Assembly (NCBI GenBank): GCA_949357655.1
Contig: CASHTG010000005.1
Coordinates: forward strand, 1-64,000
From: Parascedosporium putredinis
Taxonomy: Eukaryota; Ascomycota; Sordariomycetes; Microascales; Microascaceae
Length of the DNA stretch: 64,000 nucleotides
Direction of reading: 5' to 3'
The notes under the pieces are model-generated. The model had not been told where the DNA came from, made no database searches, and saw nothing but the letters and a program-made list of their open reading frames with translations. The translations under genes were made by a program, and so were the position numbers. Numbering within the stretch: position 1 is the stretch's first letter; each line of letters opens with the position of its first letter. Shown piece by piece: positions 34,497-45,737 of the stretch.

Positions 34497-37417
34497 ATGA
34501 GGTTCAACATCGAGTAGGTCATGGACGAGCCCTTCGCTTCTCCCTTACCCTCTGGTCTCTAATGCTAGGGCACATGTTATTAACGTGTGGCTTAGTGATC
34601 TACCGGTGCTCTTCCCATACCCAAGAATATACCCTGGTATGCATTTTCCCACCAGAGCGGATCTTAAAATCATTAACCAATAGACTAGAGCAATATGCGT
34701 GAGCATCATCTTTCCGTAATCATCGTTTAGTTCACCTTACATCTAACGAACCCCATCTGAGATCATCAGCTACATGTGCGATTTGAAAAGTATGCTAGGT
34801 AGAACTCTTTCGTCTCAGGATTGTTTCTAATTGTAATTGTTGTCTAGAAACACTGGATGCGGATGGCAATTGTGTCCTTGAGATGCCTTCTGGAACAGGC
34901 AAGACAATCTCACTACTATCATTACTTATCGCATACCAGCAGTACTACCCCTCTCAGCGCAAGATTATCTATTGTTCTCGTCAGTTGATCATAAATCGTG
35001 GCTCAGAAGCATATTTCATTCCTAATATCATCGATTGTACAGGAACGACATCAGAGATTGAGAAAGCGTTAGCGGAATTGAAGGCCCTAATGAAGTATCG
35101 CGCGGAGCAATTGGGCAGAACCGAAGATTTCCGAGCGCTTGGGCTTACAAGCCGGAAAAACCTGTGTCTACACCCATCCGTAAAGAGAGAAAAGAGCGGG
35201 GCCATTGTCGATGCCCGCTGCAGAAGCTTGACGGCGGGTTTCGTTAGAGAAAAGAAGGACCGCGGAGAAGCTGTTGATTCTTGCATTTACCATGACGTAT
35301 GTATTCGGAGACCGGCTATATCGCTCTTACTCACCTAGCTATAGAATCTCGATCTTCTGGAGCCTCACAATCTGATTCCAACCGGCGTTTGGACGCTTGA
35401 TGCCCTCCTCAGTTATGGGGAGGAGCATAAGCAGTGTTCTTATTTCACAGCAAGACGCATGGTAGGGCGCTGTTTGAGTATGATTTGAGCGTTTTGTGAA
35501 CTAACACTATTCTAGATGCAGTACTGTAATGTCATCATTTATTCATACCACTACCTCCTCGACCCCAAGATCGCAGAACGCGTCTCGAGGGAACTTTCGA
35601 AGGACTGCATTGTCGTGTTTGACGAAGCTCACAACATTGATAATGTGTGTATCGAGTCTTTGAGTACAGATATTACTGAGGATTCTCTTCGCAAGGCCAC
35701 AAGAGGAGCTAGGAATTTAGAACGCAAGGTTGCCGAGCTCAAGGAAACGGACCAGGAAAAGCTTCGAACCGAATATGAGAAGCTAGTACAGGGCCTGCGA
35801 AGTGCGGAAGAATCACGTAGGGAAGATGCTTTTATGGCCAATCCAAGTACGTATCATCACATTTTCCGTAACTCACCCCTCTCTGCTGACCTTTAGAAGC
35901 ACTTCCGGATGATCTTCTGGAAGAGGCTTTGCCCGGAAACATTCGACGAGCGGAGCATTTTGTGACTTTTCTAAAGCGTTTTATCGAGTACCTTAAGGTG
36001 GTTCTCAACCTTCTCTTCATTTCAGTTAAAGGGCGGCGAGAAGTGACTAACATTAAAGGGCATAGACGAGAATGAAAGTTCGCCAGGTTATTTCGGAGAC
36101 GCCTCCTTCTTTTCTTGCGCATCTTAAAGAGCACACATTCATCGAGAAGAAGCCATTGCGATTTTGTGCGGAAAGACTTGCGTCGCTTGCCAGAACCCTC
36201 GAGCTCACCAATATTGAGGATTACCAGCCCTTGCAGGAAGTCGCTACATTCGCTACACTTGTCGCCACGTATGAATCGGGGTTTCTCCTCATCTTAGAGC
36301 CCTTCGAATCAGATACTGCAGAGATTCCTAACCCTGTACTCCACTTCGTCTGCTTAGATGCTGCTATCGCTATAAAACCCGTTTTTGAGAGGTTTAGATC
36401 TGTTATCATCACGTCAGGCACAATTTCACCCTTAGAGATGTATCCCCGGATGCTCAATTTCTCTACTGTCGTCCAAGAATCATATAGCATGTCGCTTGCG
36501 CGAAGGTCCTTTCTACCTATGATCGTGACGCGTGGCAGCGACCAGGCGTCTATATCAACGAGTTTTCAAGTCCGAAACGAACCCGGAGTTGTGCGGAATT
36601 ATGGGACTCTGCTCACCGAGTTCGCCAAGATCACCCCGGATGGTATGGTGGTCTTCTTCCCCTCCTACCTGTACATGGAATCCATCATTAGCATGTGGCA
36701 GGGAATGGGCATTTTAGACGATATTTGGAAGTACAAATTGATTCTTGTCGAAACCCCAGATGCTCAAGAGACATCGTTAGCTCTGGAAACGTACCGCACC
36801 GCCTGCTGTAATGGCCGGGGTGCGGTCCTCTTATGCGTTGCCCGGGGTAAGGTGTCAGAAGGTATCGACTTCGATCACCAGTACGGGAGGACTGTCCTCT
36901 GTATTGGGGTTCCTTTCCAGTACACAGAATCCCGTATCCTAAAAGCGCGCCTTGAATTCTTGCGAGAGACCTATCGGATCCGGGAAAATGACTTTTGTCA
37001 TTTGATGCAATGCGACATGCTGCGCAGTGCCTCGGTCGCGTCTTGAGGGGAAAAGACGATTACGGAATTATGGTCCTTGCGGATCGTAGATTTCAGAAAA
37101 AGCGCGGCCAACTACCTAAATGGATCAGTCAAGGGCTTCTAGAGGCAGACGTTAATCTGAGTACGGATATGGCCGTGAGCAGTGCCCGTAGGTTCCTAAA
37201 AGGTATGGCACAGCCATTCAGTGCCAAGGATCAAGAAGGAATCAGCGCTTGGACGTATAGCGATCTAATGAAGCATAAGGAGGCCGCGGAGTTAGAGAGA
37301 ATACGGGAAATGGAGGTCCAGGCCAAGGCACCGACAAGGCTGACGACGGCAGTGGATGATGATTACGGAATGGACGATGGACTCGATGATGATCTGATGG
37401 ATATTGATGGGTTCTGA
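34497..37417 (+). CDS. TFIIH/nucleotide-excision-repair helicase XPD (Rad3)
   Basis: 5'-3' DNA helicase of TFIIH, acting in transcription initiation and nucleotide excision repair. Ten exons: 34497-34513, 34596-34636, 34689-34698, 34770-34789, 34848-34979, 35043-35296, 35345-35461, 35516-35846, 35897-35997 and 36066-37417. Exon 3 has only 10 nt and completes the conserved PEQYAYMCDLKK. The intron 34980-35042 is 63 bp with no in-frame stop, so it can be mistaken for coding. Motifs are PSGTGKT (Walker A, 34886-34906), a cysteine-rich FeS region (CLHPSV, DARC, SCIYH, QCSYF), FDEAHN (35618-35635) and SEGIDFDHQYGR. The acidic C terminus is DDDLMDIDGF. One frame break at 36993-36996 (T run). Confidence 0.95.
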
Positions 37418-37531
37418 TGTGATTTGGCTTGAAGACCCTGCCAAACGCATGCAATACCCGCCGGCTAGGAGGCACGCAAGGAAACTCGATTTGTGATTTG
37501 CAGAAAGCTATTCTACATGCGTATATATGGC

Positions 37532-40500
37532 CTATTTACCAATACTGCGCCGAGCGACCTTGCAGACCCTCATTTCGGGAATTGTGTGTTTCCTGCCAGG
37601 CTGCCTTCCAATCTCTACACATATTAGGCGAATAAAGTCCTTGTGAAGCCAGTACGAACTATGCGCTCCCAGCATATTGAGATATTGGATCTCCAGAGGC
37701 CCACCGCCAGAATGGAGATAGTAGTCGATCTGCCCATTGTCGTTAAGGAGGTAGGCTTTCCGTTCCGCAATGTCTTCTCTAGGAAAATCATGAACCTCCA
37801 ATTCAAGCTGTGATGGTAGTCGATGAACAGCCGGTTTCGCTTGGGAATTAGGTGGTGCTTCTTTTTAGGTCCATCGAATGGGAGATATTTACGCATAGCA
37901 TTTCCCACGGTCTGAACGAAAGAGGCGGCTGTGCTTGGGGCATACGCTACACTCAGATTTGCGGCGTAGGAAGGGTCTATCGTACCATTTAACAAGTAGG
38001 CTATAGGATCCTCTTTCGCAAGAATGTTGTAAACGTTATCGATGGCTAGACAACCCAGAGTCCCTGCTTCCCCGGTGATATCTTTGGCCATAGCATCTGC
38101 TCGATCAGCATCGGCCTTTAGCCGACCACGACGGGGTATCAAAGCGCCTTGTTCAAGCAAAAGAAAAAGGCTGCTGGGCTCCCAACAAGGAAGAGGTTAG
38201 TCGTATCAAATTCGAAGAACGTTGCTGGCAGGTTGTAGTTTTCTGGGTTGAGTTTTGAAATGGAAGTCGGTTGGTGAGAGAGGATGTCTAGCGCCATGGC
38301 ACTCCCAAGTGAATGAGCGATAAGGTGGACGCGACCATATTCAACAAATCCGGGGTTATTCTGGCACCACAACCTATAGACCCGATTTGCTTCCGCCACT
38401 AATGCATTTATCATCTTGGACTTGTGCTGTGACATGTAAAACGGTATGTCAAACATTATGTCGGAGATTAGGCCACGTACGGCTGGGATCGTGGCCGGTT
38501 CGATATCCTTCAAACCGAAGGCCTCCTGAGCCCTTGCCATTCGATCCGCCTCTGTCATGGGTCCGCCATCTTCGAAGGATAGATCTTGACGCCAGTTTAT
38601 AGGCAAAACCATAATTCCGGTACCCTCTTCTCGGAGGGCTGTCTTGACCGCGGGACTCTCAAGTTCAAGGTTGACAGCGCGTCGAAATGCATTGATGGCA
38701 TGCGTGAAATGGAAACTCTCAACCCTCTCAGCAAACTTCTGGCCTATCCCATGGATGACTAGAACGAGATCTTTTACTTGACCCGGTTTCCGGTCGTCTA
38801 CGCATGCAAAGGAATGCTCGAGCCCCCGAGGCCCATGGTGATGCTAGATTCTCCGGGCCCAGGATTATTTAGGGTTACCCCATGCTTGCTGCTGGGTGTA
38901 CCAAACCCTCGTATGACAGGAATGCCTACAGTTGAACCTCTCATGATCTTTGCAACGGGGCGCCGACCATAGTAGGCGGATGGCTTAAGACTTGGCTTGA
39001 GCAGGAATGCGAGTCGAGAACCCTTAAAAATGATGTGATAGTTCGCGAACGGCGGCGTGGCCGGGGTTGCAACTTGCTTATTCATCTCATCCCCCAATTT
39101 ATTCAACCGACCTTCGGCTGAAAGCTCGCTATTGAAGCACCGGGCGGCGCAAGAGGGATCCGTTATTGAAGGGGGATCTTCTAGGCCAGGTTCTTGAGAC
39201 ATGGAAGGCAGTTGTGGCCAAAGGGGACATGAGACCTTCTCCTCACCGAGTGGCCCAACATTCACAGCACACCGCAACTCGTCGGCCCATGTTTCAGTCC
39301 AGGGCTGAAGCTCTCTGTAGGTTGATTCAAGCCGGTTCGCAACCTCGACCGGAATTGGCTGCATGGTATCCCTATATAACGGTCAACTGACGCCAGCAGC
39401 TCGGACGGAAAGATCACGTACTTATAAAACCATGTTGCTCGCAGAACTACGGCTCTATCATTAACTGGGGACCAGTAAATAGGCCTCATTTCTAGAGCCG
39501 GAAGTGATACGGTGTGTAACCGGGATGCGCCCACGACGACTTCCTTGGCTGAATAATAAGGACGTAGTAAATGGGCTTGAGGGTCACGCCTGACCGAGTC
39601 AACACACTCATGTGCGTTGTGCGGAGTTAATGTGTTTATTGTCTCTTTTGACGACCTGATTTAATACTCGGCCTCGTCATGTTAGACGATGAGGGCCTTG
39701 CTGAGATCGAAGGACTATCAACTCTCACAAATGGGGTGCCAGACATCCCATCATCTATCTGGAATCCCCGCGAGCTAGGGGATATATTGGTGGGGATGGA
39801 ATGGTTTTGCCTACGGCCAGCTCTGGGCTCCATTAGGTTTGCGTCAATACCAGCCCTCGCCATTCGGGGATTATAGCCCCCAGGTGCAGGGTTAGCCTCA
39901 TCATCCGGCATATTGCATCGAGGCTTGGAATCGGTATGATGCGGACCTGCCATTAGGTTAGGGCCACCTCTGAGGCCCTTCAAGGTCGCCACGACTTTCC
40001 GAACAACGCTATCAATACTTAGCTCGCCCTGAGTGCTCCTAAAGCGCGGACAGAACGCCTCACGCATCTCATTTTCGACATCGAAGTACAATTCGGGGCA
40101 ACACACAAGGGCCGAGACGGCAGGGCCGCCCGCTAAGATGCCATCGGGTATCATATGGCTTAGCTGTAAGTTAGGCCCATGCTTTGCATCATGAGTCGCA
40201 GCTATGTATTTGGTGATGTGTGAGAGGATGTCAGCGAAGTCCTGCGCCAGACTAGGACCTGAAACGCAATTTTGTGCAAGAGAGTGCGCGCTCTGGTGGA
40301 TAGGGTCAACGAGAGTGCGCCATGCTCTCTCAAGCCTGTGATTGTCCGTCCAGGAGAAAGGCTGGTACTGTGCCTTAACATATCTCGGCTCGGATGAGGC
40401 GGCTGCCGAGGTGCCTGGGGAGAAAGAGTCGTCAATGGAGCAAGAGGACGGATAAAAGAATCGCGCTAGGACGGGAGGTGGTCCATCTTCGCTCTCGGAA

Positions 40501-40553
40501 GAGGCATGGCTTGGTGAGCCTTGCTGGTAAGAGGAGGAGTAGCTGTGCTGCAT
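37532..40553 (-). CDS. DDHD-domain phospholipase (PA-PLA1 family)
   Basis: A cytosolic/membrane-peripheral phospholipase A1-like enzyme of about 980 residues. It starts at 40553 (MQHSYSSSYQ) and stops at 37532, with an intron at 39372-39421 that joins TWFYK to DTMQPIPVEVANRLE. The N-terminal part contains LARFFYPSSCSIDDSFSPG. The core has MRPIYWSPVND, the WTETWADEL region, then a lipase elbow HLIAHSLGSAMALD with the nucleophile serine. The C-terminal DDHD part has DFPREDIAERKAY, QIDYYLHSGGGPLEIQYLNM and LGAHSSYW, containing the conserved acidic and histidine residues. Frame breaks lie near 37833, 38164, 38828, 39612 and 39647. The mutually complementing frames identify a single gene. Its 3' end lies 114 bp from that of XPD. 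Confidence 0.85.
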
Positions 40554-41484
40554 GGGCGGGCTTAGTATTAGGTGTTATTAAGATTGGAGGTAAGTGTATA
40601 GAGGGAGATAGGTATTGGCAAATAGGCTGCAAGATATAGGACAGATACGGTGAGTTTCTATACTATGGTAAAGGGGGAAAAATGGGGACTTGGAGGTCGT
40701 TGAGGCAGAGAGTCCGGCTCCGCCAGCAACTTGCATTGCTTCTTTATCCAGCCAACCCTTGAAAGGGGCTTTCGTTGGTGACGTCGTTGGTTGTTGCTGG
40801 AGGTTTATGTAATCAGCGCACGGCAATGCCAGCTGCAGCGAAGAGTGAGCCTTTGTTCTAAATACAATCGCCTTCTTTCTTATTCTTGGCCAGCCAGAGG
40901 CAGATTGATTAAAAGACTCGTAAAAGATATATTCACAATCATTGATGTCGATGGGAGGAATCCCTAGTCATGTGCTTAATAGAAAGGCTCATTTGGTGGA
41001 GGTTATCTTTAGCTCTTTGGTTTTCGAGGGTATCCGTTAGCGGTGTGGGGTGGGGATCAATCTTTCCCCGCTCGACTGCAGCCACCAGGTTTCCGAGTTG
41101 CACCATATCACCTCGTGATAAGGCGCCAGGCCATCTCTCTTGATTTCTTATCTACACATCATCCATCATCTAACTAATACGTCTGTCTTGCCTACGATTA
41201 CGGCCGCCTCCTCCCAAACAAGACTGTCTCTTCGAGCTCCTGATCTTGCGGCTTCTTTTGGGGAGGACTGGGAGACCAGCATTCACCTCGCCGATATTCG
41301 TGGTCTGAACGGAAGGAATTGAGGCGCTGATACCGTCGTCGCCCATTGTCGACCTTGATATTCACTCTTCCCCATCTTATGCGGCCCATCTTCGACGGTT
41401 AAACTGATCTATACTCACCGATCGCATGACGTCTACGACAGAGGATAAACCCCTCTGAGTTCTCAGAGCAGCCAACAGAACAGC
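40554..41484. promoter_or_regulatory. Divergent promoter region, DDHD lipase and PPS1
   Basis: 930 bp between divergent start codons. CT-rich tracts flank both starts. No recognised binding motif or RNA gene. Confidence 0.5.
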
Positions 41485-43634
41485 ATGGCGACAATAGCGC
41501 TAACAAGACCAATCCCACCACGTCGTCCTAACTCATCTACCGTCAGTGGTGTCGCCCAACTACCAAGTATCGACGGAGCACCCACCTCTGGGTCCCAATC
41601 GGTCCCCGCGGTCCCGAACAAGCATATTCCAGCTTGCCCACCCGGTCCCATCCCTCCTATTGACGACAATGCCGATCTAGAGACAGGCCGTTCTTCACCC
41701 GTCCCTGAATCACATGGTTCCACCACCCAGGCATCCCTTCTTTATCCCCCTCGAAATTCTAGCTGTATCAAGTCCGATGGCCTTTCGGTATATTCCCTAA
41801 GCGCTGCCGATGTTGCTGCCTCACTCACCTACTCGGCTTGCCAACCCCTGCCGAATCCGGCAGATGTCTTCCCTTGGCTCCATGGAATCCATCCACATAA
41901 TCACATACAGCAGACATTCTTCACAGCACGTCAAAGCTCCTCGGTTTCCATACCTCAATGTTTACGTGGTGTCACCATTGTCAAAGCCGATGGTGATCTA
42001 ACCATTTCACGTCTAAAGGGAGCTATCTCCCCGACTGAAATAATACAGCTGGGAACACCCGCCGAATTCCTAGATATCGACCCACGAGAAGGTTTCTCGG
42101 TACGAAACTTTCATATCCAGGTGGTAAAATTAGCGACAACGTCCGATATAGTTGTCTACGGGGAGGACGCTGTCGCCGTCACTAAAATAGGCTGGGAAAT
42201 TGCCGAAGCCCAGCATAGGTGGAGGCTGGCGCATGAAGAACCAGAACAACCTTTAGCAGAGTATAATACCTTTATCTGCATTTGTCCCTTCAGCGATTTT
42301 GAAAACAGCCACCAGGAGCTAGTTGCAGTCGACTCCAAGGGTCACGGCACAGATGATGTTCTGGACTTCTTTGTTCAAGAGCGAACCGAAATGTATTGCA
42401 TGGCGATGGCCAGCGAGATTTCCCACAACGTGTGGGTCGGTCCAACTCCTTTTCCCGACTCCGGGGACGAGCAAGAGTATGATGTTATGATTGAGTGTAG
42501 CGATCTAGGTCACATCAATCCCGCAGCATTACGAGCTATCGTTGAGAATAAGCAAAGGCCTTTGCCCCGAAATAATTTCGATTTTCCATCATCGGGAAGC
42601 ATAATGCCTCCCACTTGGTCCCACGCTGAGGCTGACGGCATCCTCGAGACGTGCAAATGGATTTATCATCTTGCACATGGAACATGTCCTCATCCTTCAT
42701 CGGAAACGAGCGCTACTGAAAATGGCTATTCTAACCATGTTCGGGTACCCCCTTTGAAGATATTGCTACACTGCGCCGATGGCTATACCGAATCAACAAT
42801 GCTGGCAATCGCATATTTTAGTTTCAGCACTGGCCGTCCCATTCCAGATGCATGGCTAGCGTTACATATGGAGAAAAGACGTAATTTTTTGCTTACCCCG
42901 CCGACGTCGCACTCCTTGCAGCGCTCTCCCCACGCCTGCTACAGGAGTCCCCGGTATCTTCTTCCCTTAGCCTCGCCGACTTGACAGCGCTGGTGAAGGA
43001 TGAGCCTGCTTGGTTTACATGCCTAGATGGCTCCTTGCCGAGTAGAATACTTGACTACATGTACCTGGGGAATCTGGGGCATGCAAGCAATCCAGACCTT
43101 TTGCGCGCACTTGGAATCGGCCAGGTCCTGAGCGTTGGTGAGACCGCAGTGTGGAGAGATGGAGAACGAGACCTCTGGGGCGAAGACAATCTTTACACGG
43201 TCGAATGTGTCCAGGACAATGGCATTGATCCACTAACGGAGGTTTTTGACCGCTGTTTGGAATTTATTGGTGAGTATTAGCACCAGCTCCGTTGCCATCC
43301 ACCACACTACTAACATTCCCCAGAGCGTGGCCGCAAAAACGGCACTGCCACTCTCGTCCACTGTCGCGTTGGCGTTTCTCGAAGTGCTACTATCTGTATC
43401 GCCGAGGTTATGCGTACCCTGGAGCTATCTTTCCCACGGGCGTACTGTTTCGTTCGGGCGCGTAGGCTCAATGTTATCATCCAACCTCATCTACGCTTCG
43501 CTTACGAACTGCTAAAATGGGAGGAAACCCTTCGCTCCCGAGGCCAGGATAAGGTAGGCTGGCAGCGCGAATTGGAATGGGCACATATTGCCCGGGAAAT
43601 TGCTTTGATGAACAGACCCTACGCAAATCGATGA
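41485..43634 (+). CDS. Dual-specificity protein phosphatase, Pps1 type
   Basis: About 695 residues. The N-terminal half carries PADVFPWLHGIHPHN followed by the FFTAR and PQCLRGVTIVKAD segments shared with yeast Pps1. A middle HCADGYTES loop resembles a degenerate phosphatase signature. The C-terminal catalytic domain has YLGNLGHASNPDLLRALGI and VHCRVGVSRSATI, a canonical HCX5RS with nucleophilic cysteine, then VRARRLNVIIQP. A 54-bp intron at 43270-43323 interrupts LEFIERG. One frame break at the T run 42885-42890 restores FAYPADVALLAALSPR. Pps1 enzymes dephosphorylate Tyr and Ser/Thr and are linked to cell-cycle control. The ending NRPYANR precedes TGA 43632-43634. Confidence 0.85.
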
Positions 43635-44123
43635 ATAACGACGATTCCCGATCTCCAGCTAGCGCTCGAATAATACATCCTCTTCTTATGCTTCTCAACG
43701 GCGAATATCGACTATGGATTCATTTCATTATTCTTTTTTCCTACTGCGACGATTTATGTTCATCCTCGAGCTTGGATATATGGTTCCTAGGCTCCCTATC
43801 GCGATCTGTGTTTCTCAGGGTAGCTAGTAATGGAACAATCTCTGAAGTTACTTGTTGGAACAAGTGTAGTCTAAATGGACATGTTAAGCTATACAGAAAG
43901 GAAGTGTAGTACACGATATACTATTGCCTCTGAGGTAAGTAAAAGTAATCACCATTTATGAAATCAAGTGATGGATATCTACAAAACCTACAGAATTGTA
44001 GTTAACAACAAAGGCCGGGAAGTAATGGCCATATGGACATCAAAGAATATTTGCTGAAATTAAGTTGCCAACTATTAGGGCCTTACTATTTAAGTTAACA
44101 TAAACAGTGATAATGAAGAGGTT
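43635..44123. other. Convergent intergenic region
   Basis: 490 bp between the PPS1 and ATG18 3' ends, AT-leaning, with nothing recognised. Confidence 0.6.
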
Positions 44124-45737
44124 TCATGATGTATAAGAGAAAGTGTCAAGCTTGTCGTCACCGTCAAGGACCCTAGCGTTAGTCAGTAAACAAATATACA
44201 ATGAATCTAGGTTGAAGGTGAAGAAAACGAACGAGAATTTCATGGCAAGACGCCCTTCGCCTCCATTTTTCATATCGATTTCAAATACATAGAAACCACC
44301 GTCGCTTGTGATGACCATAACCTCGGGGCTGTTGCTCCTCATGGCCACGACGCTTCTCAGCGGGCCGACTGCTGAGGGTTGATTAGTGGATGTCATGGGC
44401 CTTGATTGGGAAGCCGTAGAGGACTTTGGTATTTTGATATAGGCAAAATCTCTGTGAGGCTCCCACATCTCTGTCACGGTTTGCGGAAGATACGATCCCA
44501 TTACTCCGGCCATACTACGGCCCATGATTTGTGAGGATCGACGTAGGATGTTCCCAAAAGAGCCGCTTTGCCTTCTAACCCGATCTGGTGTGTCGCCCTC
44601 AGTGGTAGCTAAGGCTGAGGCTGCATCCGCAGCATCGCTGTTTGGGGACCCAGCCACGCTCCCAGGCAGCGAATCTGCAGAACTATCGTGGCTACGTGAG
44701 CGAGACCAGCGGTCATGCCTGGGCGACGGGGATTGGTCTGGGGGCGGTTCCATGACAGTATCTGCATTGGCGAGGCTTGATCTGGATATCCCTGAGCCAC
44801 CTAGGCGAAAAATATGGATTGTCTCGGATACCGAGGATACACACAGGAGGCTGGAAAGAGGGTTGAATGACATGCTATAAATCGTTGAAGGGTAGGTTCC
44901 ACGGCGAAACTGGTACAGCTTCTGGCCTCGGGGTACCGAAAAACACGGATAATTGTGCCCATTTCACTAGCAGTCGCTAACAAGGTCCCTTCGCTATTGA
45001 GAGAGACACAGCACAGCGGGGATTTGTGTGCCTCTATCACGTTTACGGCTTTCAAGGTTAAAGTATCAAAAACGAGGACTTCTCCCGAGGTTGGCGGGAT
45101 GTATGTTGAGAGGGGGCGCATGTGGCGGCCGTTTATCTCCCGTGTCTTCTCGAGGTTTTGGCAGAGGGTAGGCGAGATAGCAGTTATCAGAGGAGGGCGA
45201 CAAGGCACAGATCGCGGTGGGGTTCGGGGAGGTAGGTATCGTATAAAGTAGGGACATATTCGAGATGTCATAAAGGTATATTTCATCTTCGAGTACAACC
45301 GCGAGACGTTTACGATTGAGGCGCACAGCAAGAACGGCGGACGGAAAGGTTAGCTCACAGATTACTGATGATCTCTAATTTCAAGAGTTAGAGCAGATAG
45401 AGGACATGCGTAATTGTGTCAACCACTGACCTTCGTGTTTTGGATTATTAGATGCCTCGGAGATAGTATTATAGCCACGAGCGAGGTGGAAAAAAGCATC
45501 TCAATGATGGCGATGTTTCCGTCATCGCTGCTGAAAATCTTTGAAAATGGATCGGTATGAAAGATTCTAAAACCCTTTGATGTGCCTATGACAATATATA
45601 TCAGTAACCTTTCTAGTTGCTGCTAATTCTCTATTAAAGCTCGACCATTTTCAAAAGGAAAACATGAACTCACCGACTGCAAGGCAGCTGTGGTCCTGGT
45701 TGAACGTGATGAAGTTCAGGGTAGGATTCACGGTCAT
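44124..45737 (-). CDS. atg18: Autophagy-related beta-propeller protein Atg18 (PROPPIN)
   Basis: A seven-bladed WD-type propeller that binds PI3P and PI(3,5)P2 at autophagosome and vacuolar membranes. Exons on the minus strand are 45737-45674, 45585-45431, 45374-44233 and 44172-44124. The start is MTVNPTLNFITFNQDHSCLA. The lipid-binding signature FRRG is present (QKLYQFRRGTYPS, near 44900), preceded by EAHKSPLCCVSLNSEGTLLA and SEMGTIIRVF. A Ser-rich loop (SPSPRHDRWSRSRSHDSSAD) is inserted between late blades, as in fungal Atg18. The last intron (44173-44232) is 60 bp, stop-free, with a weak GTTCGT donor. The tail is VLDGDDKLDTFSY. Frame breaks at 44939-44943 and 45112-45116. Confidence 0.9.

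Noticed and set aside
39636..40553. A separate uncharacterised gene upstream of the DDHD lipase
   Set aside because: Its frame runs on, through two shifts near 39647 and 39612, into the VVVGASRLHTVSLPALEMRP segment of the lipase. LARFFYPSS is the usual N-terminal part of that family.
41485..43634. tRNA 2'-O-ribosylphosphate transferase (Rit1)
   Set aside because: First considered from the middle region, but the HCRVGVSRS signature and the flanking segments identify a Pps1-type phosphatase.
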